A stretch of DNA of 64,000 nucleotides from Mycobacterium kiyosense (GTDB taxonomy: Bacteria; Actinomycetota; Actinomycetes; Mycobacteriales; Mycobacteriaceae). Position numbers and translations under genes: made by a program. Position 1 is the stretch's first letter. Each line of letters starts with the position of its first letter. The notes under the pieces are model-generated. The model saw only the letters and a list, made by a program, of their open reading frames with translations, was not told the DNA's origin and searched no databases. This document shows, in pieces, positions 44,490 through 54,848 of this stretch. The DNA is taken from contig AP025179.1 in NCBI GenBank assembly GCA_021654635.1, positions 1,922,001 to 1,986,000 on the forward strand. Direction: 5' to 3'.

Positions 44490-46109
44490 GTGGCAACTCC
44501 GCTCTCCTACGAACGCGGCCCCGATACGCCTCGGCTGCTCGAGGTCACCATCGGCGCCAACTTCGCCCACACCGCAACCACATTCGCGAATCGCGACGCA
44601 CTCGTCGACGTCGTCGCGGGCCGGCGGTGGACATACGCCGAACTCCTGACCGATGTGCGACGGTTGGCGACGGGGCTGCTGCGGGCGGGCATCGGCAAGG
44701 GCGACCGGGTCGGCATCTGGGCGCCCAACCGCTGGGAGTGGGTGCTGGTCCAATACGCATCCGCCGAGATCGGCGCGATCCTGGTGAGCATCAATCCCTC
44801 CTACCGTTCCCGCGAATTAAGTTATGCGCTAAGGCAATCCGGCGTGACGATGGTGGTAGCGGCGCCCGGATTCAAGGATGCGGACTACCCGGCGATGCTG
44901 GCCGAGGTGGCGCCCGAGTGTCCGCAACTACGCGATGTGGTGATCATGGGCGGGCAGCGCTGGGCCGCGCTGGCCGGCACCGATACCGACCCCGCCGCTT
45001 TGCGCACCAGGGCCGCATCCCTGGCACCGGCCGACCCGGTCAACATCCAATACACCTCCGGCACAACGGGATACCCGAAGGGCGTCACGCTCACCCACCG
45101 CAACATCCTCAACAACGGCTATCTGGTCGGCGAGCTGCTCGAGTACACCGAAAGCGATCGGATCTGCATTCCGGTGCCGTTCTACCACTGCTTCGGCTTG
45201 GTAATGGCCAACCTGGCGGCCACCAGCCACGGCGCCTGCATGGTCATCCCCGCGCCGGGTTTCGATCCGGGCGCCACCCTGCGTGCGGTCCAGGTCGAAC
45301 GCTGCACCAGCCTTTACGGTGTGCCGACGATGTTCATCGCCGAACTGGGCCTGGCTGACTTCGCCACCTATCGACTGGACAGTCTGCGTACCGGGATCAT
45401 GGCCGGCTCGGCGTGTCCGGTCGAGGTGATGCGCAAGGTGATCGAACGCATGCACATGCCCGGGGTGTCCATCTGTTACGGCATGACCGAGACATCTCCG
45501 GTGTCCACCCAAACCCGCACCGGCGACTCGCTGGAGCAGCGGGTGGGAACTGTCGGCCGGGTGGGTCCGCACCTGGAGATCAAGGTGGTGGATCCGGCGG
45601 GAGCGACGGTGCCTCGAGGTGTGGCCGGCGAGTTCTGCACCCGCGGGTACTCGGTGATGTCGGGCTACTGGAACGAGCCGGACAAGACCGCCGAGGTGAT
45701 TGACGCGCAGGGCTGGATGCACACCGGCGACCTGGCGTCGATGGATGCGGACGGTTACGTGCGCATCACCGGCCGGATCAAGGACATCGTCGTGCGTGGT
45801 GGAGAGAACATCTCGCCGCGCGAGGTCGAGGAGTTCCTGCACACCCACCCCGACATCGTCGACGGCCACGTCATCGGCGTGCCCGACGAACGCTACGGAG
45901 AGGAACTCATGGCGGTGGTCAAGCTGCGCGACGGGGCGGCCGAGCTGACCGTGCAGATGTTGCGCGAATACTGTGTCGGCCGCATCGCGGGGTTCAAGAT
46001 CCCGCGGTATCTCTGGATCGTCGACGAGTTTCCGATGACGGTCACCGGCAAGGTGCGCAAGGTGGAGATGCGGGCGCGCGCGATCGAGTACCTGACCGGT
46101 GGGCAATAG
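44490..46109 (+). CDS. fadD35: Acyl-CoA synthetase FadD35
   Basis: A 539-residue AMP-forming acyl-CoA ligase. The phosphate-binding loop is [20 protein letters not shown] (about residue 190), followed by [36 protein letters not shown], the hinge [20 protein letters not shown] and the C-terminal lysine in [17 protein letters not shown]. It starts at GTG 44490 ([20 protein letters not shown]). It is the first gene of the BkaR-controlled set, equal to M. tuberculosis Rv2505c. It activates a carboxylic acid for breakdown by the following enzymes; the natural acid is not certain. Confidence 0.93.
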   Translation: MATPLSYERGPDTPRLLEVTIGANFAHTATTFANRDALVDVVAGRRWTYAELLTDVRRLATGLLRAGIGKGDRVGIWAPNRWEWVLVQYASAEIGAILVSINPSYRSRELSYALRQSGVTMVVAAPGFKDADYPAMLAEVAPECPQLRDVVIMGGQRWAALAGTDTDPAALRTRAASLAPADPVNIQYTSGTTGYPKGVTLTHRNILNNGYLVGELLEYTESDRICIPVPFYHCFGLVMANLAATSHGACMVIPAPGFDPGATLRAVQVERCTSLYGVPTMFIAELGLADFATYRLDSLRTGIMAGSACPVEVMRKVIERMHMPGVSICYGMTETSPVSTQTRTGDSLEQRVGTVGRVGPHLEIKVVDPAGATVPRGVAGEFCTRGYSVMSGYWNEPDKTAEVIDAQGWMHTGDLASMDADGYVRITGRIKDIVVRGGENISPREVEEFLHTHPDIVDGHVIGVPDERYGEELMAVVKLRDGAAELTVQMLREYCVGRIAGFKIPRYLWIVDEFPMTVTGKVRKVEMRARAIEYLTGGQ

Positions 46110-46164
46110 GTTCGCCGGGGCGATCCTGGACCGGTTGTTGTGGAAATGGTATTCTCACTGTCCA

Positions 46165-46180
46165 GTTAATGATTATTAAC
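46165..46180. promoter_or_regulatory. Probable second BkaR operator upstream of scoA
   Basis: GTTAAT-GATT-ATTAAC is perfectly symmetric and extends to a 20-base palindrome (46163-46182). It is 20 bases before the scoA ATG. It suggests that scoA has its own promoter inside the gene set, also under BkaR. Confidence 0.65.
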
Positions 46181-46202
46181 TGAAATCGGAGGCGCTGCGG
46201 CA

Positions 46203-46946
46203 ATGGACAAAGTGGTGGCGACCGCGGCGGAAGCAGTCGCGGACATTACCGACGGGTCGTCACTGGCCGTCGGGGGATTCGGGCTGTGCGGCATCCCCGA
46301 GGCGTTGATTGCGGCCGTGGCCGACAGCGGGGTGACCGACCTGGAGACGGTGTCCAACAACTGTGGCGTCGACGGGATCGGACTAGGAGTACTTCTGGCG
46401 CACAAGCGGATTCGGCGGACCGTGTCGTCGTATGTGGGGGAGAACAAGGAATTCGCCCGGCAATTCCTGTCCGGCGAACTCGAGGTCGAGCTGACCCCGC
46501 AGGGCACGCTGGCCGAACGTCTGCGGGCCGGCGGGATGGGCATTCCCGGCTTCTACACCCCGGCCGGGGTAGGCACCCAGATCGCCGACGGCGGGCTGCC
46601 GTGGCGGTACGACGCCTCCGGCGAGGTAGCCGTGGTATCGCCGCCCAAGGAGACGCGCGAGTTCGATGGCGTCACTTACGTTCTGGAGCGGGGAATCCGC
46701 ACCGACTTCGCGCTGGTGCACGCGTGGAAGGGGGACCGGCACGGCAACCTCGTGTACCGCTACGCCGCCGGCAATTTCAACCCCGAGTGCGCGCCGGCCG
46801 GCCGGATCACCATCGCCGAGGTCGAGGAGTTGGTCGAGCCCGGCGAGATCGACCCGGCCACGGTGCACACACCGGGTGTTTTCGTGCAGCGCGTCGTGCA
46901 TGTGCCGAACCCGCAGAAGCGAATTGAGAAGGAGACGGTTCGATGA
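46203..46946 (+). CDS. scoA: 3-oxoacid CoA-transferase subunit A
   Basis: A 247-residue subunit: MDKVVATAAEAVADITDGSS, then the glycine-rich CoA-binding block LAVGGFGLCGIPEALIAAVA, later GIPGFYTPAGVGTQIADGGL and AGRITIAEVEELVEPGEIDP. With ScoB it transfers CoA between succinyl-CoA and acetoacetate or another 3-oxoacid. It starts with ATG 46203 six bases after an AATCGGAGG site. It corresponds to Rv2504c. The stop codon lies in ATGA, where the scoB start would normally overlap; here a repeat block separates the two genes. Confidence 0.93.
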   Translation: MDKVVATAAEAVADITDGSSLAVGGFGLCGIPEALIAAVADSGVTDLETVSNNCGVDGIGLGVLLAHKRIRRTVSSYVGENKEFARQFLSGELEVELTPQGTLAERLRAGGMGIPGFYTPAGVGTQIADGGLPWRYDASGEVAVVSPPKETREFDGVTYVLERGIRTDFALVHAWKGDRHGNLVYRYAAGNFNPECAPAGRITIAEVEELVEPGEIDPATVHTPGVFVQRVVHVPNPQKRIEKETVR

Positions 46947-46950
46947 GCAA

Positions 46951-47139
46951 GCGTCACGCGAGTCCTCTTCGCGCCGAGCGTCACGCCAGCGTGACGTCGG
47001 GCGCCGAGCGTCACGCCAGTCCTCTTCGCGCCGAGCGTCACGCCAGCGTGACGTCGGGCGCCGAGCGTCACGCGAGTCCTCTTCGCGCCGAGCGTCACGC
47101 CAGCGTGACGTCGGGCGCCGAGCGTCACGCCAGCGTGAC
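46951..47139 (+). repeat. Three 57-base tandem repeats between scoA and scoB
   Basis: Three almost identical 57-base units lie at 46951-47007, 47008-47064 and 47065-47121, followed by an 18-base partial copy (47122-47139). Each unit contains CGTCACGC-CA-GCGTGACG, a perfect 8-base stem, so the transcript would form a row of hairpins. The block keeps a reading frame open from an ATGAGC at the scoA stop through 47185 (80 codons, repeating RHASPLRAERHASVTSGAE). No function is known; it separates the two subunit genes by 225 bases. Confidence 0.9.
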
Positions 47140-47171
47140 TCTCGGTGTGGTGACTGAAGGGAGTGCCGCTG

Positions 47172-47819
47172 ATGACCTGGTCTAGAGACGGGATGGCTGC
47201 CCGGGTGGCGTCAGAGTTCGAGGACGGCCAGTACGTCAACCTCGGCATCGGCATGCCCACCCTGATCCCCAACCATCTTCCCGAGGGCATTCAGGTGGTC
47301 CTGCACTCCGAGAACGGCATACTGGGCGTCGGTCCGTACCCGCGTCGCGAAGACGTCGACGCCGACCTGATCAACGCCGGCAAGGAGACGGTCACCACGC
47401 TACCGGGTGCGTCGTTCTTCGGGTCCTCGACCTCGTTCGGCATCATCCGCGGAGGCCATCTCGACGTGGCAGTCCTTGGCGCCATGCAGGTTTCGGTCAC
47501 CGGCGATCTCGCCAACTGGATGATCCCGGGCAAGATGGTCAAAGGCATGGGCGGTGCGATGGACCTGGTGCATGGTGCGCGTAAAGTGATCGTGATGATG
47601 GAGCACGCGGCCAAGGACGGCAGCCCGAAGATCCTCGAGCGGTGCACGCTGCCGCTGACCGGGGTGGGTTGCGTCAACCGGATCGTGACCGAGTTGGCGG
47701 TAATGGACGTCCGCGACGACGGACTGCATTTGATCGAGACCGCCCCCGACGTATCGGTGGAAGAGGTGCTGGCGAAAACCCAGCCACCACTGAATCTTTC
47801 GAACCTGGTGACCCGGTGA
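47172..47819 (+). CDS. scoB: 3-oxoacid CoA-transferase subunit B
   Basis: A 215-residue subunit starting [20 protein letters not shown] and [20 protein letters not shown]. The catalytic Glu is in [20 protein letters not shown] (about residue 47). [20 protein letters not shown] and [20 protein letters not shown] are further family blocks. ATG 47172 has an AAGGGAG ribosome site eight bases upstream, downstream of the repeat block; GTG 47163 is less likely. It corresponds to Rv2503c and forms the enzyme with ScoA. The stop overlaps the accD1 GTG (GTGA). Confidence 0.93.
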   Translation: MTWSRDGMAARVASEFEDGQYVNLGIGMPTLIPNHLPEGIQVVLHSENGILGVGPYPRREDVDADLINAGKETVTTLPGASFFGSSTSFGIIRGGHLDVAVLGAMQVSVTGDLANWMIPGKMVKGMGGAMDLVHGARKVIVMMEHAAKDGSPKILERCTLPLTGVGCVNRIVTELAVMDVRDDGLHLIETAPDVSVEEVLAKTQPPLNLSNLVTR

Positions 47820-49408
47820 CCGCAACGATCGCCGCGTCGTTCGCCGACGAGCACCGCCGGCTGGTCGCCGAACTCAACGACAAGCTGGCCACCGCCGCAC
47901 TCGGCGGCAACGCTAAAGCCCGCGAGCGCCACATCAGCCGCGGCAAGTTGCTGCCCCGTGAGCGCGTCGACCGGCTGCTCGATCCGGGTAGCCCGTTTCT
48001 GGAATTGTCGGCGTTGGCCGCGGATGGAATGTACGACGACGAATCTCCCGGCGCGGGGATCATCACCGGGATCGGGCGCGTCTCGGGGCGCGAATGCGTG
48101 ATCGTCGCCAACGACGCAACGGTCAAGGGCGGCACCTACTACCCGGTCACGGTGAAGAAGCATCTGCGCGCGCAGGAGATTGCGCTGCAAAACCTGCTGC
48201 CCTGCATCTATCTGGTCGACTCCGGCGGTGCTTTTCTGCCGAAGCAGGACGAAGTGTTCCCGGACCGCGAACACTTCGGACGGATCTTCTACAACCAGGC
48301 GACCATGAGCGCCAAGGGAATTCCGCAAGTGGCGGCGGTGCTCGGGTCATGCACGGCCGGCGGCGCTTACGTGCCGGCGATGAGTGACGAAGCCGTCATC
48401 GTCCGCGAGCAGGGCACGATTTTCCTGGGCGGGCCGCCACTGGTGAAGGCGGCCACCGGTGAAGTCGTCACGGCCGAAGAACTCGGCGGTGGTGACCTGC
48501 ATTCCCGGGTGTCCGGTGTCACCGACCATCTGGCCGAGGACGACGAGGACGCGCTGCTGATCGTGCGCAAGATCGCTGCCACCTTCGGGCCCCGTGCACC
48601 GGCGCAGTGGGACATCGGCCCTTACGCAGAGCCGCCCTACGCCCAGAGCGAGCTGTATGACGTGGTGCCCCCGGATCCGCGGGTGCCCTACGACGTGCAC
48701 GAGGTGATCGTGCGGCTGGTCGACGGCGGTGAATTCAGCGAGTTCAAAACCAATTACGGCAAGTCGCTGGTGACCGCCTTTGCCCGGATCCACGGTCATC
48801 CGGTGGGAATCATCGCCAACAACGGCGTGCTGTTCAGCGAATCCGCGCTCAAGGGAGCGCATTTCATCGAATTGTGCGACAAGCGCAAGATCCCGCTGCT
48901 GTTCCTGCAGAACATCGCCGGCTTCATGGTCGGCCGCGACTACGAGGCGGGCGGCATTGCCAAGAACGGCGCCAAGATGGTCACCGCCGTCGCCTGCGCG
49001 CGCGTGCCGAAGCTGACCGTGGTGATCGGCGGATCGTATGGGGCGGGTAACTATTCGATGTGCGGGCGCGCGTACTCACCGCGCTTCCTGTGGATGTGGC
49101 CCAACGCCAGAATCTCGGTGATGGGTGGTGAGCAGGCGGCCTCGGTGCTGGCCACCGTACGTGGCGAGCAACTGTCCGCGTCCGGCAAGCCGTGGTCGCC
49201 CGAGGACGAGGAGACCTTCAAGGCGCCGATCCGCGCGCAGTACGAGAACCAGGGCAACCCCTACTATTCCACCGCCCGGTTGTGGGACGACGGGATCATC
49301 GACCCTGCTGATACCAGAACCGTTGTGGGACTAGCACTTTCAGTGTGCGCGCATGCCCCGCTGGAAATCGGTTTCCTACGGCGTGTTCCGGATGTGACTG
49401 ATGTTTGA
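47816..49408 (+). CDS. accD1: Acyl-CoA carboxylase beta subunit AccD1
   Basis: A 530-residue carboxyltransferase. It starts [40 protein letters not shown] opens the carboxyltransferase domain. [20 protein letters not shown] and later [20 protein letters not shown] and [24 protein letters not shown] sequence carry the oxyanion-hole glycines. With AccA1 it carboxylates 3-methylcrotonyl-CoA in leucine breakdown. It corresponds to Rv2502c. GTG 47816 overlaps the scoB stop; the 3' end overlaps accA1 by eight bases. Confidence 0.93.
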   Translation: MTATIAASFADEHRRLVAELNDKLATAALGGNAKARERHISRGKLLPRERVDRLLDPGSPFLELSALAADGMYDDESPGAGIITGIGRVSGRECVIVANDATVKGGTYYPVTVKKHLRAQEIALQNLLPCIYLVDSGGAFLPKQDEVFPDREHFGRIFYNQATMSAKGIPQVAAVLGSCTAGGAYVPAMSDEAVIVREQGTIFLGGPPLVKAATGEVVTAEELGGGDLHSRVSGVTDHLAEDDEDALLIVRKIAATFGPRAPAQWDIGPYAEPPYAQSELYDVVPPDPRVPYDVHEVIVRLVDGGEFSEFKTNYGKSLVTAFARIHGHPVGIIANNGVLFSESALKGAHFIELCDKRKIPLLFLQNIAGFMVGRDYEAGGIAKNGAKMVTAVACARVPKLTVVIGGSYGAGNYSMCGRAYSPRFLWMWPNARISVMGGEQAASVLATVRGEQLSASGKPWSPEDEETFKAPIRAQYENQGNPYYSTARLWDDGIIDPADTRTVVGLALSVCAHAPLEIGFLRRVPDVTDV

Positions 49409-51392
49409 CACCGTCTTAGTGGCCAACCGCGGTGAGATCGCGGTACGGGTGATCCGGACTCTGCGTCGGCTGGGTATCCGGTCGGTCGCCGTGTACAGCG
49501 ACGCCGACGCCGGCGCCCGGCACTTCGCCGAAGCCGACACCGCCGTGCGGTTGGGTCCCGCACCGGCCCGGGAAAGTTATCTCGACATCGCCAAGGTGAT
49601 CGGGGCCGCGCAGCGCACCGGTGCGCAGGCGATCCATCCCGGATACGGGTTCCTCTCCGAGAACGCTGAATTCGCCGCGGCGTGCGACCGAGCCGGGGTG
49701 GTGTTTCTGGGCCCGCCCGCCCGCGCCATCGAAGTGATGGGCGACAAGATCGCCGCCAAGAACGCGGTCGCCGCCTTCGACGTGCCGGTGGTCCCGGGCG
49801 TCGCGCGGCCCGGGTTGACCGATGACGACCTCGTCGAGGCTGCCGACGAGGTGGGTTACCCGGTGCTGGTCAAGCCGTCGGCCGGCGGAGGCGGTAAGGG
49901 CATGCGGATGGTGGACGATCCGGCGCGCCTGCGCGATGCGCTGGTCAGTGCCCGCCGCGAAGCCGGATCCGCCTTCGGCGACGACACGCTGTTCCTGGAG
50001 CGTTTCGTGTTGCGGCCCAGGCACATCGAGGTGCAGATCATCGCCGACAAGCACGGCGGCGTCGTGCATCTCGGCGAGCGCGAATGCAGCCTGCAACGCC
50101 GTCATCAGAAGGTGATCGAAGAGGCGCCCTCGCCGCTGTTGGACGCCGCAACCCGAACCCGCATCGGCGCCGCGGCCTGCGACACCGCCCGCAGCGTCGA
50201 CTACGTCGGTGCCGGCACGGTCGAGTTCATCGTTTCCGGCGACCGCCCGGACGAGTTCTTCTTTATGGAGATGAACACGCGGCTTCAGGTGGAGCACCCG
50301 GTCACCGAAGCGGTTACGGGTCTGGACCTCGTCGAGTGGCAGTTACGGGTGGCGGCCCGGGAGAAGTTGGCCTTCGCCCAGGGCGACATCGAATTGAGTG
50401 GTCATGCGATCGAGGCACGGGTGTACGCGGAGGATCCCGCCCGTGGATTCCTGCCGACCGGTGGCCGGGTGCTGCAGGTGATCGAACCGTCCGGACCCGG
50501 TGTGCGGGTTGACTCTTCGCTGCAGTCGGGCACGGTGGTCGGCAGCGATTACGACCCGATGCTGAGCAAGGTGATCGCCCACGGCGCCGACCGTGCCCAG
50601 GCGCTGGCCCGTCTGGACCAGGCGCTGTCGCACACCGCGGTGCTGGGTGTTCAGACCAACGTCGAGTTCCTGCGTTTCCTGCTGGCCGACGAGCGGGTGC
50701 AGGCGGGTGACCTCGATACCGCGCTGCTGGACGAACGACTGGCCGATTTCGCGCCGCTGCCCGCATCCGACGATGTGTTCGCTGCGGCTGGGCTCTATGT
50801 CCAAGCGGTGCTTGCGCGGCGGGCCGGCGCGGATCTGTGGGCAGCGCCGAGCGGTTGGCGGGTCGGTGGGGCCACGGCTCCGGTACGTACCGCGATGCAG
50901 ACCGCATTGCGAACTGAGACCGTGTCCGTGCGCGGCCTGCCCTCCGCGGCCACGGTGCAGGTGGGCGACGGCGAAACCATCAGTGCCAGTGTGCAACTCA
51001 AGCCCGATGAACTCACCGTGACGCTGGACGGCGTGCGACGCGATTATCGCTGGGCCGAGGCCGACCGGCACCTGTGGATCGCCGACGAACGCGGCACCTG
51101 GCACATCCGGGAGGCCGAGGAGCAAAAGATCCATCGCGCGGCGGCGGAGCGACCGGCAGAGGTGGTCAGCCCGATGCCGGGCAGCGTCATCGCGGTGCAG
51201 GCCGAATCCGGTGCCCGGGTGTCCGAAGGTGACGTGGTGGTGGTCGTCGAGGCGATGAAGATGGAACACTCGCTGGCCGCACCGATTTCGGGCCGCGTGG
51301 AGGTGCTGGTCGGTGTCGGCGATCAGGTCAAGGTCGAGCAGGTGCTGGCGCGACTGATACCGGAGACGGAACAAGAAGAGGGCAAGGGTTAA
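49401..51392 (+). CDS. accA1: Acyl-CoA carboxylase alpha subunit AccA1 (biotin carboxylase and carrier)
   Basis: A 663-residue protein. The biotin carboxylase domain runs from [20 protein letters not shown] to about residue 450, with the ATP-grasp loop [17 protein letters not shown] and [20 protein letters not shown] and the catalytic [20 protein letters not shown]. The biotin carrier domain is at the C-terminus with the biotinylated Lys in [20 protein letters not shown] (about residue 620). It supplies carboxybiotin to AccD1. It corresponds to Rv2501c and is co-translated with accD1 by an 8-base overlap. Confidence 0.95.
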   Translation: MFDTVLVANRGEIAVRVIRTLRRLGIRSVAVYSDADAGARHFAEADTAVRLGPAPARESYLDIAKVIGAAQRTGAQAIHPGYGFLSENAEFAAACDRAGVVFLGPPARAIEVMGDKIAAKNAVAAFDVPVVPGVARPGLTDDDLVEAADEVGYPVLVKPSAGGGGKGMRMVDDPARLRDALVSARREAGSAFGDDTLFLERFVLRPRHIEVQIIADKHGGVVHLGERECSLQRRHQKVIEEAPSPLLDAATRTRIGAAACDTARSVDYVGAGTVEFIVSGDRPDEFFFMEMNTRLQVEHPVTEAVTGLDLVEWQLRVAAREKLAFAQGDIELSGHAIEARVYAEDPARGFLPTGGRVLQVIEPSGPGVRVDSSLQSGTVVGSDYDPMLSKVIAHGADRAQALARLDQALSHTAVLGVQTNVEFLRFLLADERVQAGDLDTALLDERLADFAPLPASDDVFAAAGLYVQAVLARRAGADLWAAPSGWRVGGATAPVRTAMQTALRTETVSVRGLPSAATVQVGDGETISASVQLKPDELTVTLDGVRRDYRWAEADRHLWIADERGTWHIREAEEQKIHRAAAERPAEVVSPMPGSVIAVQAESGARVSEGDVVVVVEAMKMEHSLAAPISGRVEVLVGVGDQVKVEQVLARLIPETEQEEGKG

Positions 51393-51398
51393 AGGATC

Positions 51399-52571
51399 AT
51401 GACGACGATTACCGGACCTGCTGGGGGAACCTTACCCAAGGAGTACGAGGACCTACGCGACACCGTCGCAGATTTCGCGCGCTCCGTGGTCGCGCCGGTG
51501 TCAGCCAAACACGATGAGGAACACAGCTTCCCGTATGAGGTTGTCGCCAAGATGGGCGAGATGGGCCTCTTCGGCCTGCCATTCCCGGAGGAATTTGGCG
51601 GCATGGGTGGCGACTACTTCGCGCTGGCGCTCGCGCTCGAGGAGTTGGGCAAGGTCGACCAGTCGGTGGCGATCACGCTGGAAGCCGGTGTGGGACTAGG
51701 GGCGATGCCGATCTACCGGTTCGGCACCGAGGAGCAGAAGAACAAGTGGCTGCCCGATCTGGTGGCCGGGCGCGCGCTGGCCGGCTTCGGGCTCACCGAG
51801 CCGGGGGCGGGATCGGACGCCGGTGGCACCCGTACCACCGCCCGGCTGGAGAACGGCGAGTGGATCGTCAACGGCAGCAAGCAGTTCATCACCAATTCGG
51901 GTACCGACATCACCACACTGGTCACCGTCACCGCCGTCACCGGCAACATCGCCGACGGTAAGAAGGAAATCTCGACGATCGTCGTTCCCAACGGCACACC
52001 GGGATTCATTGTGGAGCCGGTCTACAACAAGGTCGGCTGGAATGCTTCCGACACCCATCCGCTGACCTTCGATGACGCACGCGTGCCGGAAGAGAACCTG
52101 CTCGGGGTCCGCGGCAAAGGCTACGCGAACTTCCTGTCCATCCTCGACGAAGGCCGCATTGCAATCGCCGCGCTGGCCACCGGGGTGGCGCAGGGCTGCG
52201 TCGACGAAAGCGTGAAATACGCCAAGGAGCGGCAGTCGTTCGGCCAGCCGATCGGGTCGTATCAGGCGATCAGCTTCAAGATCGCGCGGATGGAGGCTCG
52301 GGCCCACGTGGCGCGCACCGCGTACTACGAGGCGGCGGCAAAGATGTTGGCGGGCAGGCCGTTCAAGAAAGAGGCGGCGATCGCGAAGATGGTGTCCTCG
52401 GAGGCCGCGATGGACAACGCCCGTGACGCCACCCAGATCCACGGCGGATACGGCTTCATGAACGAGTACCCGGTGGCGCGCCACTACCGGGACAGTAAGA
52501 TCCTCGAGATCGGTGAGGGCACAACGGAGGTGCAGTTGATGTTGATCGCGCGATCGCTGGGGCTGTCATGA
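51399..52571 (+). CDS. fadE19: Acyl-CoA dehydrogenase FadE19
   Basis: A 390-residue flavoprotein. FGLTEPGAGSDAGGTRTTAR (about residues 128-147) is the FAD/substrate block, followed by IAIAALATGVAQGCVDESVK, the RQSFGQPIGSYQAISFKIAR block and the catalytic-region end GGYGFMNEYPVARHYRDSKI then EIGEGTTEVQLMLIARSLG. It oxidises short branched acyl-CoAs such as isovaleryl- or 2-methylbutyryl-CoA. It corresponds to Rv2500c. It starts six bases after accA1 and overlaps the next gene by four bases. Confidence 0.93.
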   Translation: MTTITGPAGGTLPKEYEDLRDTVADFARSVVAPVSAKHDEEHSFPYEVVAKMGEMGLFGLPFPEEFGGMGGDYFALALALEELGKVDQSVAITLEAGVGLGAMPIYRFGTEEQKNKWLPDLVAGRALAGFGLTEPGAGSDAGGTRTTARLENGEWIVNGSKQFITNSGTDITTLVTVTAVTGNIADGKKEISTIVVPNGTPGFIVEPVYNKVGWNASDTHPLTFDDARVPEENLLGVRGKGYANFLSILDEGRIAIAALATGVAQGCVDESVKYAKERQSFGQPIGSYQAISFKIARMEARAHVARTAYYEAAAKMLAGRPFKKEAAIAKMVSSEAAMDNARDATQIHGGYGFMNEYPVARHYRDSKILEIGEGTTEVQLMLIARSLGLS

Positions 52572-53167
52572 GCCACCCCGCTGCTGCCGCCACCCCTGCT
52601 GACCCCGCGGGGAGTGAATCCGGCGACGGGAAACCGGCGAGTCGCGCCGCAGGGTTCACTCCCGGCGAGGGGAGCGGCGAAGGCAAGCGGGTTCTCCAGC
52701 GTGGGCTGTGGTTCGAGGAATACCAGGTCGGCACCACCTACCTGCACCGGCCCGGCCGCACCGTCACCGAGGCCGACAACGTCCTGTTCACCACACTGAC
52801 GATGAATACCCAGTCGCTGCACCTGGATGCGGCGTGGGCCGCTGAGCAGCCGGGCTTTCGTGGTGAGCGGCTGGTGAATTCGATGTTCACCCTCTCGACT
52901 CTGGTAGGGCTGTCGGTGGCCCAGCTGACGCTGGGGACCATCGTCGCCAACCTCGGCTTCTCCGAGGTGTCGTTTCCAAAGCCGATGTTCCACGGCGACA
53001 CTCTTTACGCCGAGACGGTGTGCACCGACAAGCGGGAGTCGAAAAGCCGCCCCGGCGAAGGCATTGTGACGCTGGAGCACACCGGACGCAACCAGCACGG
53101 TGATGTCGTCGCGCGGGCGGTGCGCAAGACGTTGGTGCTGAAACGGCCGGCGGGGGCGTCGTCGTGA
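52568..53167 (+). CDS. MaoC-like (R)-hydratase/dehydratase
   Basis: A 199-residue hotdog-fold protein. The body begins VLQRGLWFEEYQVGTTYLHR and continues GRTVTEADNVLFTTLTMNTQ, SLHLDAAWAAEQPGFRGERL and LGFSEVSFPKPMFHGDTLYA. It corresponds to Rv2499c. The first 40 residues are unusual (glycine-, serine- and alanine-rich) and are encoded by DNA with a 9-base inverted repeat; the ordinary family start would be near GKRVLQRG. It probably hydrates an enoyl-CoA in the branched-chain pathway. Four-base overlaps tie it to fadE19 and citE. Confidence 0.88.
   Translation: MSHPAAAATPADPAGSESGDGKPASRAAGFTPGEGSGEGKRVLQRGLWFEEYQVGTTYLHRPGRTVTEADNVLFTTLTMNTQSLHLDAAWAAEQPGFRGERLVNSMFTLSTLVGLSVAQLTLGTIVANLGFSEVSFPKPMFHGDTLYAETVCTDKRESKSRPGEGIVTLEHTGRNQHGDVVARAVRKTLVLKRPAGASS
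52610..52663. repeat. Inverted repeat inside the MaoC-like gene
   Basis: GGGAGTGAA (52610-52618) and TTCACTCCC (52655-52663) are perfect 9-base arms with a 36-base GC-rich centre. The element is in frame and encodes most of the unusual N-terminal extension of the MaoC-like protein. Confidence 0.6.
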
Positions 53168-53985
53168 GCCTGCGGGAGGCCGGGCCGGGCTGGCTGTTCT
53201 GCCCGGCGGATCGGCCGGAGCGCTTCGCCAAGGCCGCCGCTGCCGCCGACGTGGTGATCCTGGACCTCGAGGACGGGGTAGCCGAGTCGGATAAGCCTGC
53301 CGCTCGTACCGCGTTGCGGGACAACCCACTTGACCCGGCGCGAACGGTGGTGCGCATCAACGCCGCAGGCACCGGCGAGTATGCCCGCGATCTGGAGATC
53401 CTGGCCGAGACTTCGTACACGACGGTGATGCTGCCCAAGACCGAGTCGGCTGCTCAGGTGGCCGCGCTCGCACCGCTCGACGTGATTGCGTTGGTGGAGA
53501 GCGCACGCGGTGTGGTGTTCGCCACCGAGATCGCCGCCGCGGATGGTGTGGTCGGCATGATGTGGGGTGCTGAGGATCTCACAGTCTCGCTCGGCGGCAG
53601 CTCCAGCCGGCGTCCCGACGGCCGTTATCGCGACGTGGACCGGCATGTGCGCTCGACCATCCTGCTCGCGGCGTCCGCGTTCGGCCGTCTCGCCCTCGAC
53701 GCGGTCCACCTGGATATCCGTGACGTCGACGGCCTGCGGGAAGAGGCCGTCGACGCCGTGACGGTCGGCTTCGATGCGACCGTGTCGATTCATCCCAGCC
53801 AGGTGCCGGTGGTGCGCAACGCATATCGGCCCAGCGACGACAAGCTGGACTGGGCGCGTCGGGTCCTGGCCGCCGCGAAGACCGAGCGCGGGGTGTTCGC
53901 GTTCGAGGGGCAGATGGTGGACTCGCCGGTGCTGCGGCATGCGGAAGTGATGTTGCGCCGGGCGGGGGAATCGGTCCCCGAGTGA
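53164..53985 (+). CDS. citE: CitE-like lyase (HpcH/HpaI aldolase family)
   Basis: A 273-residue protein starting [40 protein letters not shown] holds acidic metal ligands, [20 protein letters not shown] the conserved Glu, and [20 protein letters not shown] and [20 protein letters not shown] the further active-site blocks. The M. tuberculosis counterpart (Rv2498c) acts on citramalyl- or malyl-type CoA esters rather than citrate. It ends the bka gene set here; the bkdABC genes that follow it in M. tuberculosis are not found downstream. Confidence 0.9.
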   Translation: MSLREAGPGWLFCPADRPERFAKAAAAADVVILDLEDGVAESDKPAARTALRDNPLDPARTVVRINAAGTGEYARDLEILAETSYTTVMLPKTESAAQVAALAPLDVIALVESARGVVFATEIAAADGVVGMMWGAEDLTVSLGGSSSRRPDGRYRDVDRHVRSTILLAASAFGRLALDAVHLDIRDVDGLREEAVDAVTVGFDATVSIHPSQVPVVRNAYRPSDDKLDWARRVLAAAKTERGVFAFEGQMVDSPVLRHAEVMLRRAGESVPE

Positions 53986-53986
53986 C

Positions 53987-54805
53987 GTGAACGCGGCATG
54001 GGTCTGGGCAATCGCGGCCCTGGTCGAGTTCGGCGGCCTGATCGCCGTGGGGGTTCTGCTCATCGTGTCGCGCCGGCAGCTGAGCGGAGCGCGGGCCGCA
54101 CTGCAGCGGCTCCGAGAGCCACGGCCGCGGCGTCGTTCCAGGCCACCGGGAGTGGCGCCGCTGGCCATCAAAACCGTGTGGCGGACCGCGGATTCGTTGA
54201 TCAACAAGGGACTCGGCGCCACCGTGCGCAACTCGGTGGAGGACCTCGCGGGATGGGCCAGGGTGGAGCGCCCCGATCTGGCCAGGATGACGGCCGACGG
54301 CAATGTGGTGATCGCCTTTTCCGACATCGAGGGTTCGACCGAGCTCAACGAGGAACTCGGCGACAGGGGCTGGGTGAAACTGCTCGAACGGCACAACAAG
54401 CTGATCAGCAAACAGGTCGAGGAGCACGGCGGCCACGTCGTGAAGACGCAGGGCGACGGCTTCATGATCGCATTCCCGGATCCGGTGCAGGCGGTGCGTT
54501 GCGCTATCGCCGTGCAGCGCGCGCTGCAGTCAGATCCGGTGCGCTGGGACCAGATTCGGGTGCGCATCGGCTTGCACATGGGCAGCTCGGTGCGGCGCGG
54601 AGACGACCTGTTCGGGCGCAACGTCGCGATGGCCGCGCGGGTGGCCGGTCAGGCCGATGGCGGGGAGATTTTGGTCAGCGAGTCGGTGTGCGACGCAGTA
54701 TCCGGATCCCCTGATATCGAGTTGGGCACGCCACGCGCAGTCGAGCTCAAGGGCTTTCGCGGCAGCCACCAGCTGTATCCGGTGGTCGTGGCGGCCCCGG
54801 ACTAG
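53987..54805 (+). CDS. Class III adenylate/guanylate cyclase, membrane-anchored
   Basis: A 272-residue protein starting at GTG 53987, one base after the citE stop. An N-terminal helix ([20 protein letters not shown] then VLLIVS) anchors it, then a basic linker and the cyclase domain: metal-binding Asp in [20 protein letters not shown], Lys and the second metal Asp in [20 protein letters not shown], and the transition-state Asn and Arg in [20 protein letters not shown]. All class III key positions are kept, so it should make cyclic nucleotide at the membrane. It may be co-transcribed with citE, but its link to that pathway is not known. Confidence 0.88.
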   Translation: MNAAWVWAIAALVEFGGLIAVGVLLIVSRRQLSGARAALQRLREPRPRRRSRPPGVAPLAIKTVWRTADSLINKGLGATVRNSVEDLAGWARVERPDLARMTADGNVVIAFSDIEGSTELNEELGDRGWVKLLERHNKLISKQVEEHGGHVVKTQGDGFMIAFPDPVQAVRCAIAVQRALQSDPVRWDQIRVRIGLHMGSSVRRGDDLFGRNVAMAARVAGQADGGEILVSESVCDAVSGSPDIELGTPRAVELKGFRGSHQLYPVVVAAPD

Positions 54806-54848
54806 GGGAGTTGCCGGATCGGGCACGCTCTCGGCGAGGTGAGAACGC

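Noticed and set aside
46951..47139. Possible CRISPR array (regular repeats)
   Set aside because: The units are directly adjacent 57-base tandem copies without variable spacers, and no cas genes are nearby.
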